In this document: positions 8,021 to 16,649 of the stretch, piece by piece | Numbering within the stretch: position 1 is the stretch's first letter | How the letters are laid out: every line of letters begins with the position of its first letter | Assembly: GCF_014208035.1 (NCBI RefSeq) | Contig: NZ_JACHMK010000001.1 | Location: 2,418,001 to 2,482,000, forward strand | Direction: 5' to 3' | DNA length: 64,000 nt | Source: Schaalia hyovaginalis | GTDB lineage: Bacteria; Actinomycetota; Actinomycetes; Actinomycetales; Actinomycetaceae | Notes under the pieces: generated by a model | Told to the model about the DNA's origin: nothing | Database searches by the model: none | Seen by the model: only the letters and a program-made list of their open reading frames with translations | Position numbers and translations under genes: made by a program

Positions 8021-8866
8021 TCAGAACTCCTCGTAGACGGCCGGATCCTGATCCGCCTGCCGCCCGTCGGGCCTGGCCAGCGAGGAGATCCGCGCCATCT
8101 GCCCCTCATCGAGGGCGAAGTCGAAGACGGCGAGATTCTCACGCTGACGCGCCTGGCTCGCGGCCTTCGGGATCGGGATCGCCCCCAGCTGGAGGTGCCA
8201 TCGCAACACGATCTGGGCGACCGACCGCCCCGTCTCACGAGCCAGATCGGCCAGGATCGGCTCGTCGACGACGCGCAGTTTGCGCGCGAGCGGACTCCAC
8301 GACTCCGTGCGGATCCCGAGGCTCTCGTGGAAGGCGCGCGCCCGGGCCTGCGGGAAGTAGGGGTGGAGCTCGATCTGGTTGACGCTCGGGAGCTCCCCCA
8401 CCTCGTCGCGCAGCCGCTCGAGATGGGCCGGCAGGAAGTTCGAGACCCCGACCGAACGGATCAGTCCGCGCTTCTTGAGGTCGACGAGCGCCCAGAAGGC
8501 CTCGACGTACAGGCCCTGCTTCGGGTTCGGCCAGTGGATGAGGTACAGGTCCCAGTAGTCGAGGCCCGCCCGGTACAGGGATTCCTCGACGACGCGGACC
8601 GCCTCCTCGTAGCGCTGATGGCGCCCCGGGAGTTTGGAGACCAGGCGCAGGTCCTCGCGCGGAGCGCCCGACCTTCGCACCGCACGGCCGAGCGCGCCCT
8701 CGTTCTCGTAGTTCACCGCGGAATCGATGAGGCGGTAGCCCATCCTGATGGCCGATTCGATCGATGAGGCGCCCGCGGAGCCCCACAGGCGATAGGTGCC
8801 CAGACCGATCGGAGGGAGGGTCGTCCCATCGTTGAGGACGGCTTCGTCAAGGGGGGAGATCGACAT
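8021..8866 (-). CDS. Aldo/keto reductase
   Basis: A 281-residue NADPH-dependent oxidoreductase of the AKR superfamily, similar to 2,5-diketo-D-gluconate reductases. The catalytic tetrad is visible as Asp48, Tyr53, Lys78 and His111 (contexts RLIDSAVNYENE, VSKLPG, IHWPNP). The C-terminal IPIPKAASQARQRENL segment is the usual NADP-phosphate-binding stretch. It is transcribed alone, divergently from the aminopeptidase, from a start placed six bases after a -10 box. A second AKR with the same tetrad numbering is at 23913-24761. Substrate unknown. Confidence 0.9.
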   Translation of the reverse strand: MSISPLDEAVLNDGTTLPPIGLGTYRLWGSAGASSIESAIRMGYRLIDSAVNYENEGALGRAVRRSGAPREDLRLVSKLPGRHQRYEEAVRVVEESLYRAGLDYWDLYLIHWPNPKQGLYVEAFWALVDLKKRGLIRSVGVSNFLPAHLERLRDEVGELPSVNQIELHPYFPQARARAFHESLGIRTESWSPLARKLRVVDEPILADLARETGRSVAQIVLRWHLQLGAIPIPKAASQARQRENLAVFDFALDEGQMARISSLARPDGRQADQDPAVYEEF

Positions 8867-8872
8867 GCCCTC

Positions 8873-8878
8873 AGCATA
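8873..8878 (-). promoter_or_regulatory. -10 box for a leaderless aldo/keto reductase transcript
   Basis: On the reverse strand TATGCT is followed by six bases and the ATG at 8866. It is only eight bases from the opposite -10 box at 8887-8892, so the two promoters overlap. Confidence 0.5.
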
Positions 8879-8886
8879 GGCGGCTC

Positions 8887-8892
8887 TAGGAT
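8887..8892 (+). promoter_or_regulatory. -10 box for a leaderless aminopeptidase transcript
   Basis: TAGGAT, six bases, then the ATG at 8899. No ribosome-binding site fits in the gap. Confidence 0.5.
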
Positions 8893-8898
8893 GGGCCC

Positions 8899-10200
8899 AT
8901 GGGCTACTTCGAGTACGACGAGCGCACGCTCCACGCGATCGATTACCGTCATTTCCTCCTGGATTCCCCCTCCCCGTACCACGCGGCCGACCTCGTCGCG
9001 CAGCGTCTCGAGGATGCGGGCTTCGCGCGCCAGGACGAGCGCGACCCCTGGGACGCCTCCCCGGGCGGTCACGTCATGGTCCGCAACGGCGCGGCCATCG
9101 CCTGGGTGGTGCCGAAGAGGATCGACGAGGGCGCGGCCTTCCGCATCGTGGGGGCGCATACGGACTCCCCGGCCTTCAAGATCAAGCCCTCGCTCACTTC
9201 TTCGACCCCGGACGGGTGGTCGCTCATCGATGTCGAGGTCTACGGCGGCATGATCTGGAACTCGTGGCTCGACCGCGAGCTCGCGATCGCCGGGCGCCTC
9301 ATCATGGCCGACGGATCATCCGTGCTGGTCAGAACGGGCGCACTCGCCCGGATCCCCCAGCTCGCGATCCACCTCGATCGCGGGGTGAACCCCGAGGGCC
9401 TGCACCTCGACCCGCAAAAGCACCTCCACCCCGTGTGGACGGTCGACGATCCCAACGCGGACCTCCTCTCGCAGATCGCGCGCTGCGCGGGCGTCGAGGC
9501 CTCCGAGATCGTCTCCCACGACCTCATCCTCGTCCCGCAGCAGGGACCCGAGACCTTCGGCGCGAAGGGCGAGTTCTTCGCCGCCGGCCAGCAGGACAAC
9601 CTCTCCTCGGTCCACGCCGGGCTCACCGCCCTCGAGCGCCTCATCGGGGCGGGGATCCCCGATGCGGGGGATGTCCTCGTCTTCGCCTGCTTCAACCATG
9701 AGGAGATCGGCTCGGAAACCCGATCGGGCGCGGCGGGCCCGATCCTGCAGAGCGTCCTCGAGCGCACCGCTGCCGCCCTCGGCCGCGACCTCGACGGGCG
9801 CGCCCGCATGTTCGCGGCCTCGTCGTGCATCAGCGCCGACGCCGCGCATTCGGTCCACCCGAACTACGCCGAGCACCACGATCCGGCGACCCGCCCGGTG
9901 ATGGGGCGCGGCCCGGTGCTGAAGATCAACGCGAATCAGCGCTACGCGACCGACGCGGAATCCATCGCCGTATGGACCAGGGCGTGCCGGGCCGCCGGGG
10001 TGCCCGCGCAGAACTTCGTGTCGAACAATGCGATGCCCTGCGGGTCGACGATCGGACCGATCACGGCAACGCGCCTGGGGATCGCCACGGTGGACGTGGG
10101 CGTCGGGCTGCTGTCGATGCACTCGGCGCGCGAGATGAGCCACGTCGACGACCTCATCGGCATGTCGAAGGTCCTCGAGGCCTACTGGGCCGGGGCCTGA
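8899..10200 (+). CDS. M18 family metallo-aminopeptidase
   Basis: A 433-residue cytosolic peptidase of the M18 (aspartyl aminopeptidase/ApeB) family that removes N-terminal residues, mainly acidic ones in known members. Zinc and catalytic motifs are present: AHTDSP (His87, Asp89), the QQDNLSSVHAG segment with its bridging Asp, NHEEIGSETRSGA with the catalytic Glu, and the C-terminal MHSAREMSH with a His ligand. The length is normal. It starts six bases after a -10 box. A convergent Nudix gene lies 62 bases downstream across a G+C-rich gap. Confidence 0.9.
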   Translation: MGYFEYDERTLHAIDYRHFLLDSPSPYHAADLVAQRLEDAGFARQDERDPWDASPGGHVMVRNGAAIAWVVPKRIDEGAAFRIVGAHTDSPAFKIKPSLTSSTPDGWSLIDVEVYGGMIWNSWLDRELAIAGRLIMADGSSVLVRTGALARIPQLAIHLDRGVNPEGLHLDPQKHLHPVWTVDDPNADLLSQIARCAGVEASEIVSHDLILVPQQGPETFGAKGEFFAAGQQDNLSSVHAGLTALERLIGAGIPDAGDVLVFACFNHEEIGSETRSGAAGPILQSVLERTAAALGRDLDGRARMFAASSCISADAAHSVHPNYAEHHDPATRPVMGRGPVLKINANQRYATDAESIAVWTRACRAAGVPAQNFVSNNAMPCGSTIGPITATRLGIATVDVGVGLLSMHSAREMSHVDDLIGMSKVLEAYWAGA

Positions 10201-10262
10201 CCCGCCCCACGCGCGGGCCGGGCCCGCCTCCAACGCGAGCGCGGCCGCCCGGCCCCGCCCTT

Positions 10263-10790
10263 TCAGGAGACGAAATCGGCCTCGACGGAGCCGGTGAGCG
10301 CCTTCGCGATGAGGCGGGTGAAACGCGGGTTCATCTCCGGGAGGGCGTCGGCGCGGACGAAGACCGCCTCGGTGTTCTCCCCGTCCGCGGGATGCGGCTC
10401 GCCTAAGGCCCATTCGAGGACGAAGGCCGTGTCGAGGTAGCTCGCCCGGTCCCCGTTCGCGTAGACGAGGGGGCCGACGACATCGAGGCCGATGAGCCGG
10501 TCGACGCGGGCCTCGACCGCCGCCTCCTCGAGGGTCTCCCTCAGGGCCGCGACGGCGGGCTCCTCGCGCGGGTCGACGATGCCCGTGATCGGCGTCCACC
10601 ACCCGTTGTCGGCCCGTCTCACGCAGAGCACCTCGACCTCGGCCGGGTCCGCGACGCCCCTCGACCAGCCGGGCTCGGCGCCCGCGGGATCGAGCGCCCG
10701 GCGCAGGACGATCGCGGTCGTGCCCGGGAGCCAGAGCTCGCTCGTGCCGATCTTCTCGCGGAGATCGAGGATGAACTGCGGAGTCGTCAT
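10263..10790 (-). CDS. Nudix hydrolase
   Basis: A 175-residue Nudix protein that would cleave a nucleoside diphosphate linked to another group, with Mg2+. The Nudix box runs from Gly70 to Val92. Glu76, Arg84, Glu85, Glu88 and Glu89 are in place, but the second consensus Gly is Ala91. The N-terminal half (SELWLPGTTAIVLRRAL) and the WWTPITGIVDPRE stretch resemble actinobacterial ADP-ribose-type Nudix proteins. It starts six bases after a TAGCAT -10 box. The substrate is not evident. Confidence 0.87.
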   Translation of the reverse strand: MTTPQFILDLREKIGTSELWLPGTTAIVLRRALDPAGAEPGWSRGVADPAEVEVLCVRRADNGWWTPITGIVDPREEPAVAALRETLEEAAVEARVDRLIGLDVVGPLVYANGDRASYLDTAFVLEWALGEPHPADGENTEAVFVRADALPEMNPRFTRLIAKALTGSVEADFVS

Positions 10791-10796
10791 GCCCGA

Positions 10797-10802
10797 ATGC
10801 TA
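10797..10802 (-). promoter_or_regulatory. -10 box for a leaderless Nudix transcript
   Basis: On the reverse strand TAGCAT is followed by six bases and the ATG at 10790. Confidence 0.5.
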
Positions 10803-10836
10803 CTCGCGCGGGTTCCCCGGCTCCGCGCCTACCGGG

Positions 10837-12408
10837 TCACATGATCGTGAACAGGGGGACGAGGAGGATCTTGACGACGATCGAGAATGCGAAGAGGGTC
10901 GCGTAGGCCCCTTCGATCCGCTCGTCGGCGACCCGGGCGTCGGCGGCCTGGAGGACAGCTGGCTGCCCGAGGAATCCCGCGACGCCGCCCGCGGCCCTCG
11001 GCGCGGACAGTCCCGCGATCCTCGCGCCCAGCGCCTGCGCGATGCAGCAGATGGCGGTGATGACGACGCCCAGGAGCGCGGCCTTCGGGCCCAGGGGGCT
11101 CGCGAGCATCGCGGCGACGTCGGGTCCCGCGTTGAGACCGAGGGCGGCCAGGAACAGGAGGAGGCCGATCTGGCGGATCGTGAGGTTGGCGGCCGAGGGG
11201 AGCGACCACACGATCGGGCCGGTCCGCCGCAGGGCTCCCAGGAGCATCCCGACGATGAGGGGGCCCGCGGCCGAACCGAGTTGGAAGGTGGTCTCCGGGC
11301 CGACCGGGAAGGGAATCGCCCCGAGGAGCATCCCGAGGACGAGGCCGATCCCGAAACTCATCGCGTCGACTTCCGAGACGCGCCTCTCGGAGTCGCCGAG
11401 CCAGGACTGGATGGCGTCGAGTTCCTCGGTGGGGACGACGACGGCGACGTGATCGCCGAGCTGGAGGTCGAGATCGTCGCGGGCGAGGAGGTCCAGGTCG
11501 CCCCGCCTCACCCGCGTGATCACCGCGCCGAAACGGGCCGCGACGTTGAGGGAGGTGATCGAGCGCCCGGCGAGATCCGGGTTCGAGACGACGATCCTCT
11601 CGAAGGCGACGTCGGAGCGGTCGTCCTCGAGGCGATGATCGTGCACGGGGTCGCCGATCTCGGCGGCGGCTTCTTCGATATCGGCGGGTTCTCCGACGAG
11701 GAGCACGAGATCGCCCTCGAGCAGGTCCTCTCCGGGCACGACGACCCGCGTGCACCCGTCCCGGCGCAGGTAGGACATGCGCACGCGCTGGTCGCGCCAT
11801 GCCTTCACGCGCCTGGTCGACACCGTTTCGGCGACGCGGACGGTCAGGGTTTCCAAGCTGACGCCCGCGAGGGAGGGGGTGTCCTTCTCGCCGCGCCAGG
11901 CGCGCGTCACGGTCATCGTCACGACGACGATGCCCATGAGCACGCCGATCGGGTATCCGAAGGCGTAGCCGACGGCCGCCTGCGGATCGCCGGTGAGCCG
12001 CGTCGCCGCGTCGAGGGCGGGCGCGGCCGTGAGGGAGCCGGTGAACAGGCCGAGCGTGAGGCCTTCGGGCAGCGCCAGGAGGCGTCCGCCGCCGATCGCG
12101 ATCCCCGCGCCGAGGACGCAGACGAGGACGCAGGTGAGGAGGAGGGAGGTCTGCTTGCGCAGGTCCTCGAAGAATGTCGAGCCCGCGGAGACGCCGACCG
12201 TGTAGACGAAGAAGGCGAGGCCGATCTGCTGGACGATCTGCATGCCCTGCCCCGCTTCGGGGTTCCAGGCCGAGACGGCCAGCCCCACGAAGAGCGCGCC
12301 CGCGGCGCCGAATCGGAGCGGGCCGAAGCGGATCGCCCCGAGGGCGGCGCCGATTCCGACGACGCCGAAGAGCGTGAGGAGGTGATTCGCCGTGAGGAGG
12401 GAGCCCAT
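10837..12408 (-). CDS. AspT/YidE/YbjL family putative transporter with RCK_C domains
   Basis: A 523-residue membrane protein of the aspartate:alanine exchanger (AspT-like) family. Two sets of membrane helices (about residues 1-165 and 350-523) flank a cytosolic middle with two TrkA-C/RCK_C-like parts (around residues 185-330), the usual architecture. The second helix set starts GIGLVLGMLLGAIPFPVGPETTFQLG in outline. The start at 12408 lies six bases after a TACTCT -10 box and gives the typical N-terminus MGSLLTANHLLTLFG. An upstream in-frame extension to 12564 would be Pro/Arg-rich junk and is rejected. The transported compound is unknown. Confidence 0.83.
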   Translation of the reverse strand: MGSLLTANHLLTLFGVVGIGAALGAIRFGPLRFGAAGALFVGLAVSAWNPEAGQGMQIVQQIGLAFFVYTVGVSAGSTFFEDLRKQTSLLLTCVLVCVLGAGIAIGGGRLLALPEGLTLGLFTGSLTAAPALDAATRLTGDPQAAVGYAFGYPIGVLMGIVVVTMTVTRAWRGEKDTPSLAGVSLETLTVRVAETVSTRRVKAWRDQRVRMSYLRRDGCTRVVVPGEDLLEGDLVLLVGEPADIEEAAAEIGDPVHDHRLEDDRSDVAFERIVVSNPDLAGRSITSLNVAARFGAVITRVRRGDLDLLARDDLDLQLGDHVAVVVPTEELDAIQSWLGDSERRVSEVDAMSFGIGLVLGMLLGAIPFPVGPETTFQLGSAAGPLIVGMLLGALRRTGPIVWSLPSAANLTIRQIGLLLFLAALGLNAGPDVAAMLASPLGPKAALLGVVITAICCIAQALGARIAGLSAPRAAGGVAGFLGQPAVLQAADARVADERIEGAYATLFAFSIVVKILLVPLFTIM

Positions 12409-12414
12409 GGCTTC

Positions 12415-12420
12415 AGAGTA
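12415..12420 (-). promoter_or_regulatory. -10 box for a leaderless AspT-like transcript
   Basis: On the reverse strand TACTCT is followed by six bases and the ATG at 12408, which decides that start. Confidence 0.5.
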
Positions 12421-12507
12421 GTCGCGCGTTTCCCGGACCCGTTCATGAGGAGCGCAACGGGGCCCGGGAGGCGGAGGAGGCCGGGGCGCGCGCTCTTCGC
12501 CGGGGAC

Positions 12508-12538
12508 TTGACCCTCACGCGGCGTGAGGGTGCACGCT
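12508..12538 (+). promoter_or_regulatory. MerR-type promoter with palindromic operator (autoregulation)
   Basis: A -35 TTGACC (12508-12513) and a weak -10 CACGCT (12533-12538) are 19 bases apart, the long spacer typical of MerR-controlled promoters. The spacer is filled by a perfect inverted repeat, ACCCTCACGC / GCGTGAGGGT (12511-12531), around one G. The ATG at 12545 is six bases after the -10, so the transcript is probably leaderless. TipA-like regulators are known to activate their own gene from such sites. Confidence 0.75.
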
Positions 12539-12544
12539 GGTCCC

Positions 12545-13351
12545 ATGATCGATGCGGAGAGCAACGGCCCCGAGCGCCTCTACACCGTCGGCGAGGTCTC
12601 CGACCTCGTCGGCCTCAGCGTCCGCGCTCTCCACCATTGGGAGCACGAGGGGGTCGCCGCGCCCTCGACGCGCTCGGCATCGGGCTACCGCCTGTACTCG
12701 CGCGCGGACGTGGCGCGCATCCAGCACGCCCTCGTCTACCGGGAGACCGGGATGCCGCTCGCGAGGATCGCCGAGGCCCTCGACGCGCCCGATTCTCCGC
12801 TCGATCACCTCATCCGCCAGCGCGCGCTGCTCACCGAGCGCATCTCACGCCTGAAGGCGATGCTCGGCGCAGTCGATGCGCTCATCAACGCGAAGGAGAC
12901 GCGCATGACGACCCCTGAATACGACGCGAAGGTCCTGGGAAGCGACTGGAGCGAGGACCCCTACGAGGGCGAGGCCCGCGAGCGCTGGGGGACGAGCGCG
13001 CAGTGGGAGCAGGCGCAGCGCACGCGCGCCGAGCGCGGCCCCGAGGGCGAGGCGGCTGCGGCGGCGCGGCTCGCCCGGGTGGAGGCCGAGCTCGCCGCGG
13101 CCTTCCGCGAGGGGGCCGAGCCCGGATCAGCGAGGGCGAATGAGCTCGCCGAGCAGCACCGCCGGGCCTTGGACTGGTACGAGGTCACGCCCGCCCGGCA
13201 CGTCATCCTCTCGCGCATGTACCGCGAGGACCCCCGCTTCCGCGCCCGTTACGAGGAGCTCTCCCCCGGCCTCGCGCAGTGGCTCTGCTCGGTCATCGAG
13301 GAGAACGCCCGCGCCCTCGGCCTCGATCCCGCGACGGCGGCCTGGGACTGA
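12545..13351 (+). CDS. TipA-like MerR family transcriptional regulator
   Basis: A 268-residue regulator. The winged helix-turn-helix is at residues 11-80 (YTVGEVSDLVGLSVRALHHW in outline), followed by a coiled linker and a C-terminal TipAS-like antibiotic-recognition domain (about residues 140-265). TipA of Streptomyces binds thiopeptides and activates its own and multidrug genes. Here the palindrome and 19-base spacer just upstream indicate autoregulation. The start at 12545 is preferred to an in-frame ATG at 12524, which lies inside the operator. The ligand is unknown. No efflux gene is directly downstream. Confidence 0.87.
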   Translation: MIDAESNGPERLYTVGEVSDLVGLSVRALHHWEHEGVAAPSTRSASGYRLYSRADVARIQHALVYRETGMPLARIAEALDAPDSPLDHLIRQRALLTERISRLKAMLGAVDALINAKETRMTTPEYDAKVLGSDWSEDPYEGEARERWGTSAQWEQAQRTRAERGPEGEAAAAARLARVEAELAAAFREGAEPGSARANELAEQHRRALDWYEVTPARHVILSRMYREDPRFRARYEELSPGLAQWLCSVIEENARALGLDPATAAWD

Positions 13352-13373
13352 GCGTCCGGGGGCGGCTCCCGTC

Positions 13374-13379
13374 TAGGAT
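13374..13379 (+). promoter_or_regulatory. -10 box for a leaderless S4-protein transcript
   Basis: TAGGAT, six bases, then the ATG at 13386. Confidence 0.5.
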
Positions 13380-13385
13380 TCGGGC

Positions 13386-13898
13386 ATGAGCGACGACTCC
13401 TCCCCGACCCCGCCCGGCGCGCACGCCGATGCCGTTTCCCCCGAGGAGCCGCAGATCCCGCGCGGCGCCCTCGCGGACTCCGATTCCGTTCGAGTCGACA
13501 CCTGGCTGTGGGCGATTCGGCGCGTGAAGTCGCGCTCTCAGGCGACCTCGGCGGCGCGCGCGGGGCACGTGAAGGTCAACGGGGATACGGCGAAGGCCGC
13601 CCAGAAGGTGAGGATCGGCGACGAGGTGCGCCTGCGGGTCGAGGGCTTCGACCAGGTTCTGCGGGTCCGTCGCCTCCTGGTCAAGCGCGTCGGCGCTCCT
13701 CAGGCCCGGACGGCCTACGAGGACCTGACGCCGGAGCGCCCTCGTACGGTGATCCCCGTCGCCCGGCGCGAGCGGGGAACGGGCCGCCCGTCGAAGAGGG
13801 AGCGCCGGGACCTCGACAGGCTCCGAGGACGGGACTCGCATGTGCGCGCCCGGCTCGACCGCCCGGTGAGCGGAGATCCCCTCGATGTTGAAAGGTGA
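13386..13898 (+). CDS. S4 domain RNA-binding protein (Hsp15-like)
   Basis: A 170-residue protein with an S4 RNA-binding domain at about residues 37-85 (VRVDTWLWAIRRVKSRSQAT, then HVKVNGDTAKAAQKVRIGDEV). It resembles heat-shock protein 15/RqcP-type proteins, which bind stalled 50S ribosomes carrying peptidyl-tRNA. The C-terminal third is basic and Arg-rich. The last four codons and stop fall inside the first 22-bp unit of the repeat at 13887-13930, so the repeat supplies the end of the protein. Confidence 0.85.
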   Translation: MSDDSSPTPPGAHADAVSPEEPQIPRGALADSDSVRVDTWLWAIRRVKSRSQATSAARAGHVKVNGDTAKAAQKVRIGDEVRLRVEGFDQVLRVRRLLVKRVGAPQARTAYEDLTPERPRTVIPVARRERGTGRPSKRERRDLDRLRGRDSHVRARLDRPVSGDPLDVER

Positions 13899-13930
13899 TG
13901 ACCTCGGCGGGCAAAGGTGATGACTTCGAC
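13887..13930 (-). repeat. Two tandem 22-bp repeat units (same family as 48827-49094)
   Basis: Units at 13887-13908 and 13909-13930 share AAAGGTGATGACYTCGRC. Read on the reverse strand, they match the repeat GTCGAGGTCATCACCTTNNNGC seen at 48827-48914. The first unit contains the end of the S4 protein gene. Function unknown. Confidence 0.75.
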
Positions 13931-13940
13931 GGGCTGGGGG

Positions 13941-16649
13941 TCAGGAGATGCGGGAGGGCTTGACCGCCCCCTTCGGGCTCGCCAGCCTCGCGATGATCAT
14001 CGCGATCAGGGGAGCCCCCACCAGCAGCCCGACGATCTCGGCGACGGGGATCACCGGCGAAAGCCCGATGAGGGTCGAGAAGCGCCCCGACTCGGCGATC
14101 GCGACCACCGAGAGCACGCCGACGAAGAGTCCGGACAGGACCGCGACGGGGATGCAGACGAAGGCGATGCCGATCCCCTGGTAGGCGCTCACCCTCCGAC
14201 GCAGGTCGCGGGAGGCCCCCATCGCCTCGAGCGTCTCGAAATCGGGTCTCATGTCGTTCGCCGCGAGCACGACGACCAGGGCGATCGTGCCCGCGGCGGC
14301 GAGCAGGGACACGAGGGCGGCCAGACGCGGCAGGAGCAGGTTCACGGTCGTTTCACGGACGACCCTGGCGGCGCTCCCCGGGACCTCCTTGACGATGCTC
14401 GCCTCGAAGGCTGAAGCCGTGAGCGCCCCGACCGGGCGGTCGAGGATGAGGAGGCGCCCCAGGGGCTTCGCCGGAAGCGACAAGCGATCGGCGGCCTCGG
14501 GCGAGAGCACGATGATGTTCAGCTCGGACCACGCGGAAGCCGGGATCCGCTGTTCGGACACGATGGTCGGATCGGGGATCTCCGGCTCGCCGTTGCTCTC
14601 CGCGACGAGGGAGGCCGTCATGTCGAGCGCCCGCAGATTCGCGCCGCCCTGCGCATCGACGTAGGACGCGTCGGGAAGAATCGCACCGCCCTCCTTCAAG
14701 GTCGCGATCGCCTTCACCATCTCATCGCCGGAGACCAGGCCCGAGGCCTTGAGGAAGCTCCCGTCGTCGACGAGATACGCCAAGTCGAGTTCTCCGAGGG
14801 CGCGCCCGCCCTCGGCGATGGACAGCGGGTCGCCCCCCGAGGGCGAAGTCGCCTCCACGATCAAAGCCGGACCCGCCGCGGTGGAGGCCCAGGGCATGCC
14901 GTTGAGCTCCACCGACTGCTCCACGCCGCGCAGCTCGTCGACCGCGAGCGCGGCGGCCTCCTGCCTCTGACGGGCCTCCGGCGACGAATCCGAAGGATCC
15001 GAATCCGACACGAGAACCGCGCCCCGCGGGCCGAGGTGGGCCTGGGAATTCCACGCCGCCTCGTTCGCGGAGGTGAGGGTGATGAGGAGGGCGGCCGCGA
15101 TGAAGCTCGTCGTCATGAGGGAGCCCATCGCGGGCAGGGTCCGCGAACCGTTCCGGATCGCATCGCGCAGCGCCAATCGGACGCTGAGCGATGCGGCATC
15201 GCTCCACCCCCACCTCTTCGAGATCGCATAGGGGATCGAGCCGATGAGCCCGGCCTCGAAGAGGGCGACCCCGACCGCCAGCAGGACGAGGGAACCGGTC
15301 GCGGCGGCACCGACCATCGCGGGGATGGCGGACAGGAGCGCGAGCGGATAGACCGGGGTGCGCCGGACGAGCTTCGACGGAGTGCGCGCCGTGCCTCGAA
15401 GGACGGCGACGGAGTCGATACTCGCCAGATCCCGCGCCGAGGGGATCGCCGCCACGATTCCGAGGATCATGGGCATGCACAGGGCGAGGACCAGCGGCGC
15501 GCGCGGCAGGACCAGCGGGTTCACCCCGATCATGTACGCGTAGACCAGGTGGAAGACGCTCAGGAGGAGCATCGACGACAGCGAGGAGATCAGGCCGATC
15601 CACCAGCCGACCGCCATGATCAGGCGCCCCTGATCGTGGTGGTCGCCGCCGATCGCGAGGACGATCGCCGCCGTCCGCGTCGCGCGATTCTGCGACACGG
15701 CGAAGATCGGTTCGACGAGGAGGACCAGCTCGATGAGGATGAGGATCCCGCCGAGGAGGAGGACGAAGAACTCCCAGCCGCCCCTCCATTCGACGCCCTG
15801 CTCGAGCGCCATCTCGGACAGGACTTGGCGGGACATGACGAGGAAGCCCGACTCGTTGAGCTCGTCGATGGCCTCCCAGGTCACCGCTTCGGGGCCCGCG
15901 ATGTAGAAGGAGGTCGTGGACCCCTCGCCGACCTCATAGGTGGCGAGGTCCAAGGACCCGGCGCCCATGACGAGCACCCTGGAGCCGTCCACCACTTCCC
16001 GGACGCGGACCTCAGCCGTGCGCAGCACGGAGGCGCCCTCGTTCGAACCCGTCGAAACCGAGATCTCGTCTCCGACTCGAAGATCGAGCTCACCGGCGAG
16101 GTCTTCGGAGATGAGCGCCGAACCCGCCTTCAGTTCGATCCCGTCGAGCCCCTCGGGCAGTCCTGGGGCGGACGGCGAATCCGTCTGAAACGCGCCGATG
16201 ACGTTCGTCTCTTTGCTCGTCCCCGTCTTCGCGAGATGCGCGACGTCGATCTTTTCCACGAGGAGGAGACGATCGCCCTCGGGGATCCACGACTCGAGGA
16301 GCGCGGGGACGTCCTCCGCCTCGACTTCCGATCTCGTGTCGACGGCGTCGACGGTGCCCATCTCGTCCTGGGGGAGGGGCGAATCCGCGATCCTCAGAGC
16401 GACGGCCTGGACCTCGGCATCCGAGCCGAGCCAATCGGTGATGAGGGCCGCGCGCGACGCGTTCGTCGACCAGACGGTCGCGAAGGCGAGGCCCACGACG
16501 ATCGGGATGACGAAGATCGCGATGGCCGCCGCGTAGCGCGAGGGCTGCTTCGCGATCGAGCGCCGGGCGATCCGCTGGGCGACGATCCAGCGCCGCCGCA
16601 GGACGCGCAGGGAACGCAGGGAGGGGGCGCGATTCTCGCGCCCTGTCAC
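13941..16649 (-). CDS. FtsX-like ABC transporter permease
   Basis: A 902-residue membrane protein of the MacB/FtsX permease superfamily with two permease blocks: an N-terminal helix (about 33-55), a large extracytoplasmic region, core helices around 300-560 and a last helix group at the C-terminus. Some members work in peptide resistance, lipoprotein release or envelope stress rather than classical import. It follows its ATPase with a GTGA overlap (start GTG 16649), third in the padR-ATPase-permease operon. The gene ends beside the 22-bp repeat. Substrate unknown. Confidence 0.83.
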   Translation of the reverse strand: MTGRENRAPSLRSLRVLRRRWIVAQRIARRSIAKQPSRYAAAIAIFVIPIVVGLAFATVWSTNASRAALITDWLGSDAEVQAVALRIADSPLPQDEMGTVDAVDTRSEVEAEDVPALLESWIPEGDRLLLVEKIDVAHLAKTGTSKETNVIGAFQTDSPSAPGLPEGLDGIELKAGSALISEDLAGELDLRVGDEISVSTGSNEGASVLRTAEVRVREVVDGSRVLVMGAGSLDLATYEVGEGSTTSFYIAGPEAVTWEAIDELNESGFLVMSRQVLSEMALEQGVEWRGGWEFFVLLLGGILILIELVLLVEPIFAVSQNRATRTAAIVLAIGGDHHDQGRLIMAVGWWIGLISSLSSMLLLSVFHLVYAYMIGVNPLVLPRAPLVLALCMPMILGIVAAIPSARDLASIDSVAVLRGTARTPSKLVRRTPVYPLALLSAIPAMVGAAATGSLVLLAVGVALFEAGLIGSIPYAISKRWGWSDAASLSVRLALRDAIRNGSRTLPAMGSLMTTSFIAAALLITLTSANEAAWNSQAHLGPRGAVLVSDSDPSDSSPEARQRQEAAALAVDELRGVEQSVELNGMPWASTAAGPALIVEATSPSGGDPLSIAEGGRALGELDLAYLVDDGSFLKASGLVSGDEMVKAIATLKEGGAILPDASYVDAQGGANLRALDMTASLVAESNGEPEIPDPTIVSEQRIPASAWSELNIIVLSPEAADRLSLPAKPLGRLLILDRPVGALTASAFEASIVKEVPGSAARVVRETTVNLLLPRLAALVSLLAAAGTIALVVVLAANDMRPDFETLEAMGASRDLRRRVSAYQGIGIAFVCIPVAVLSGLFVGVLSVVAIAESGRFSTLIGLSPVIPVAEIVGLLVGAPLIAMIIARLASPKGAVKPSRIS

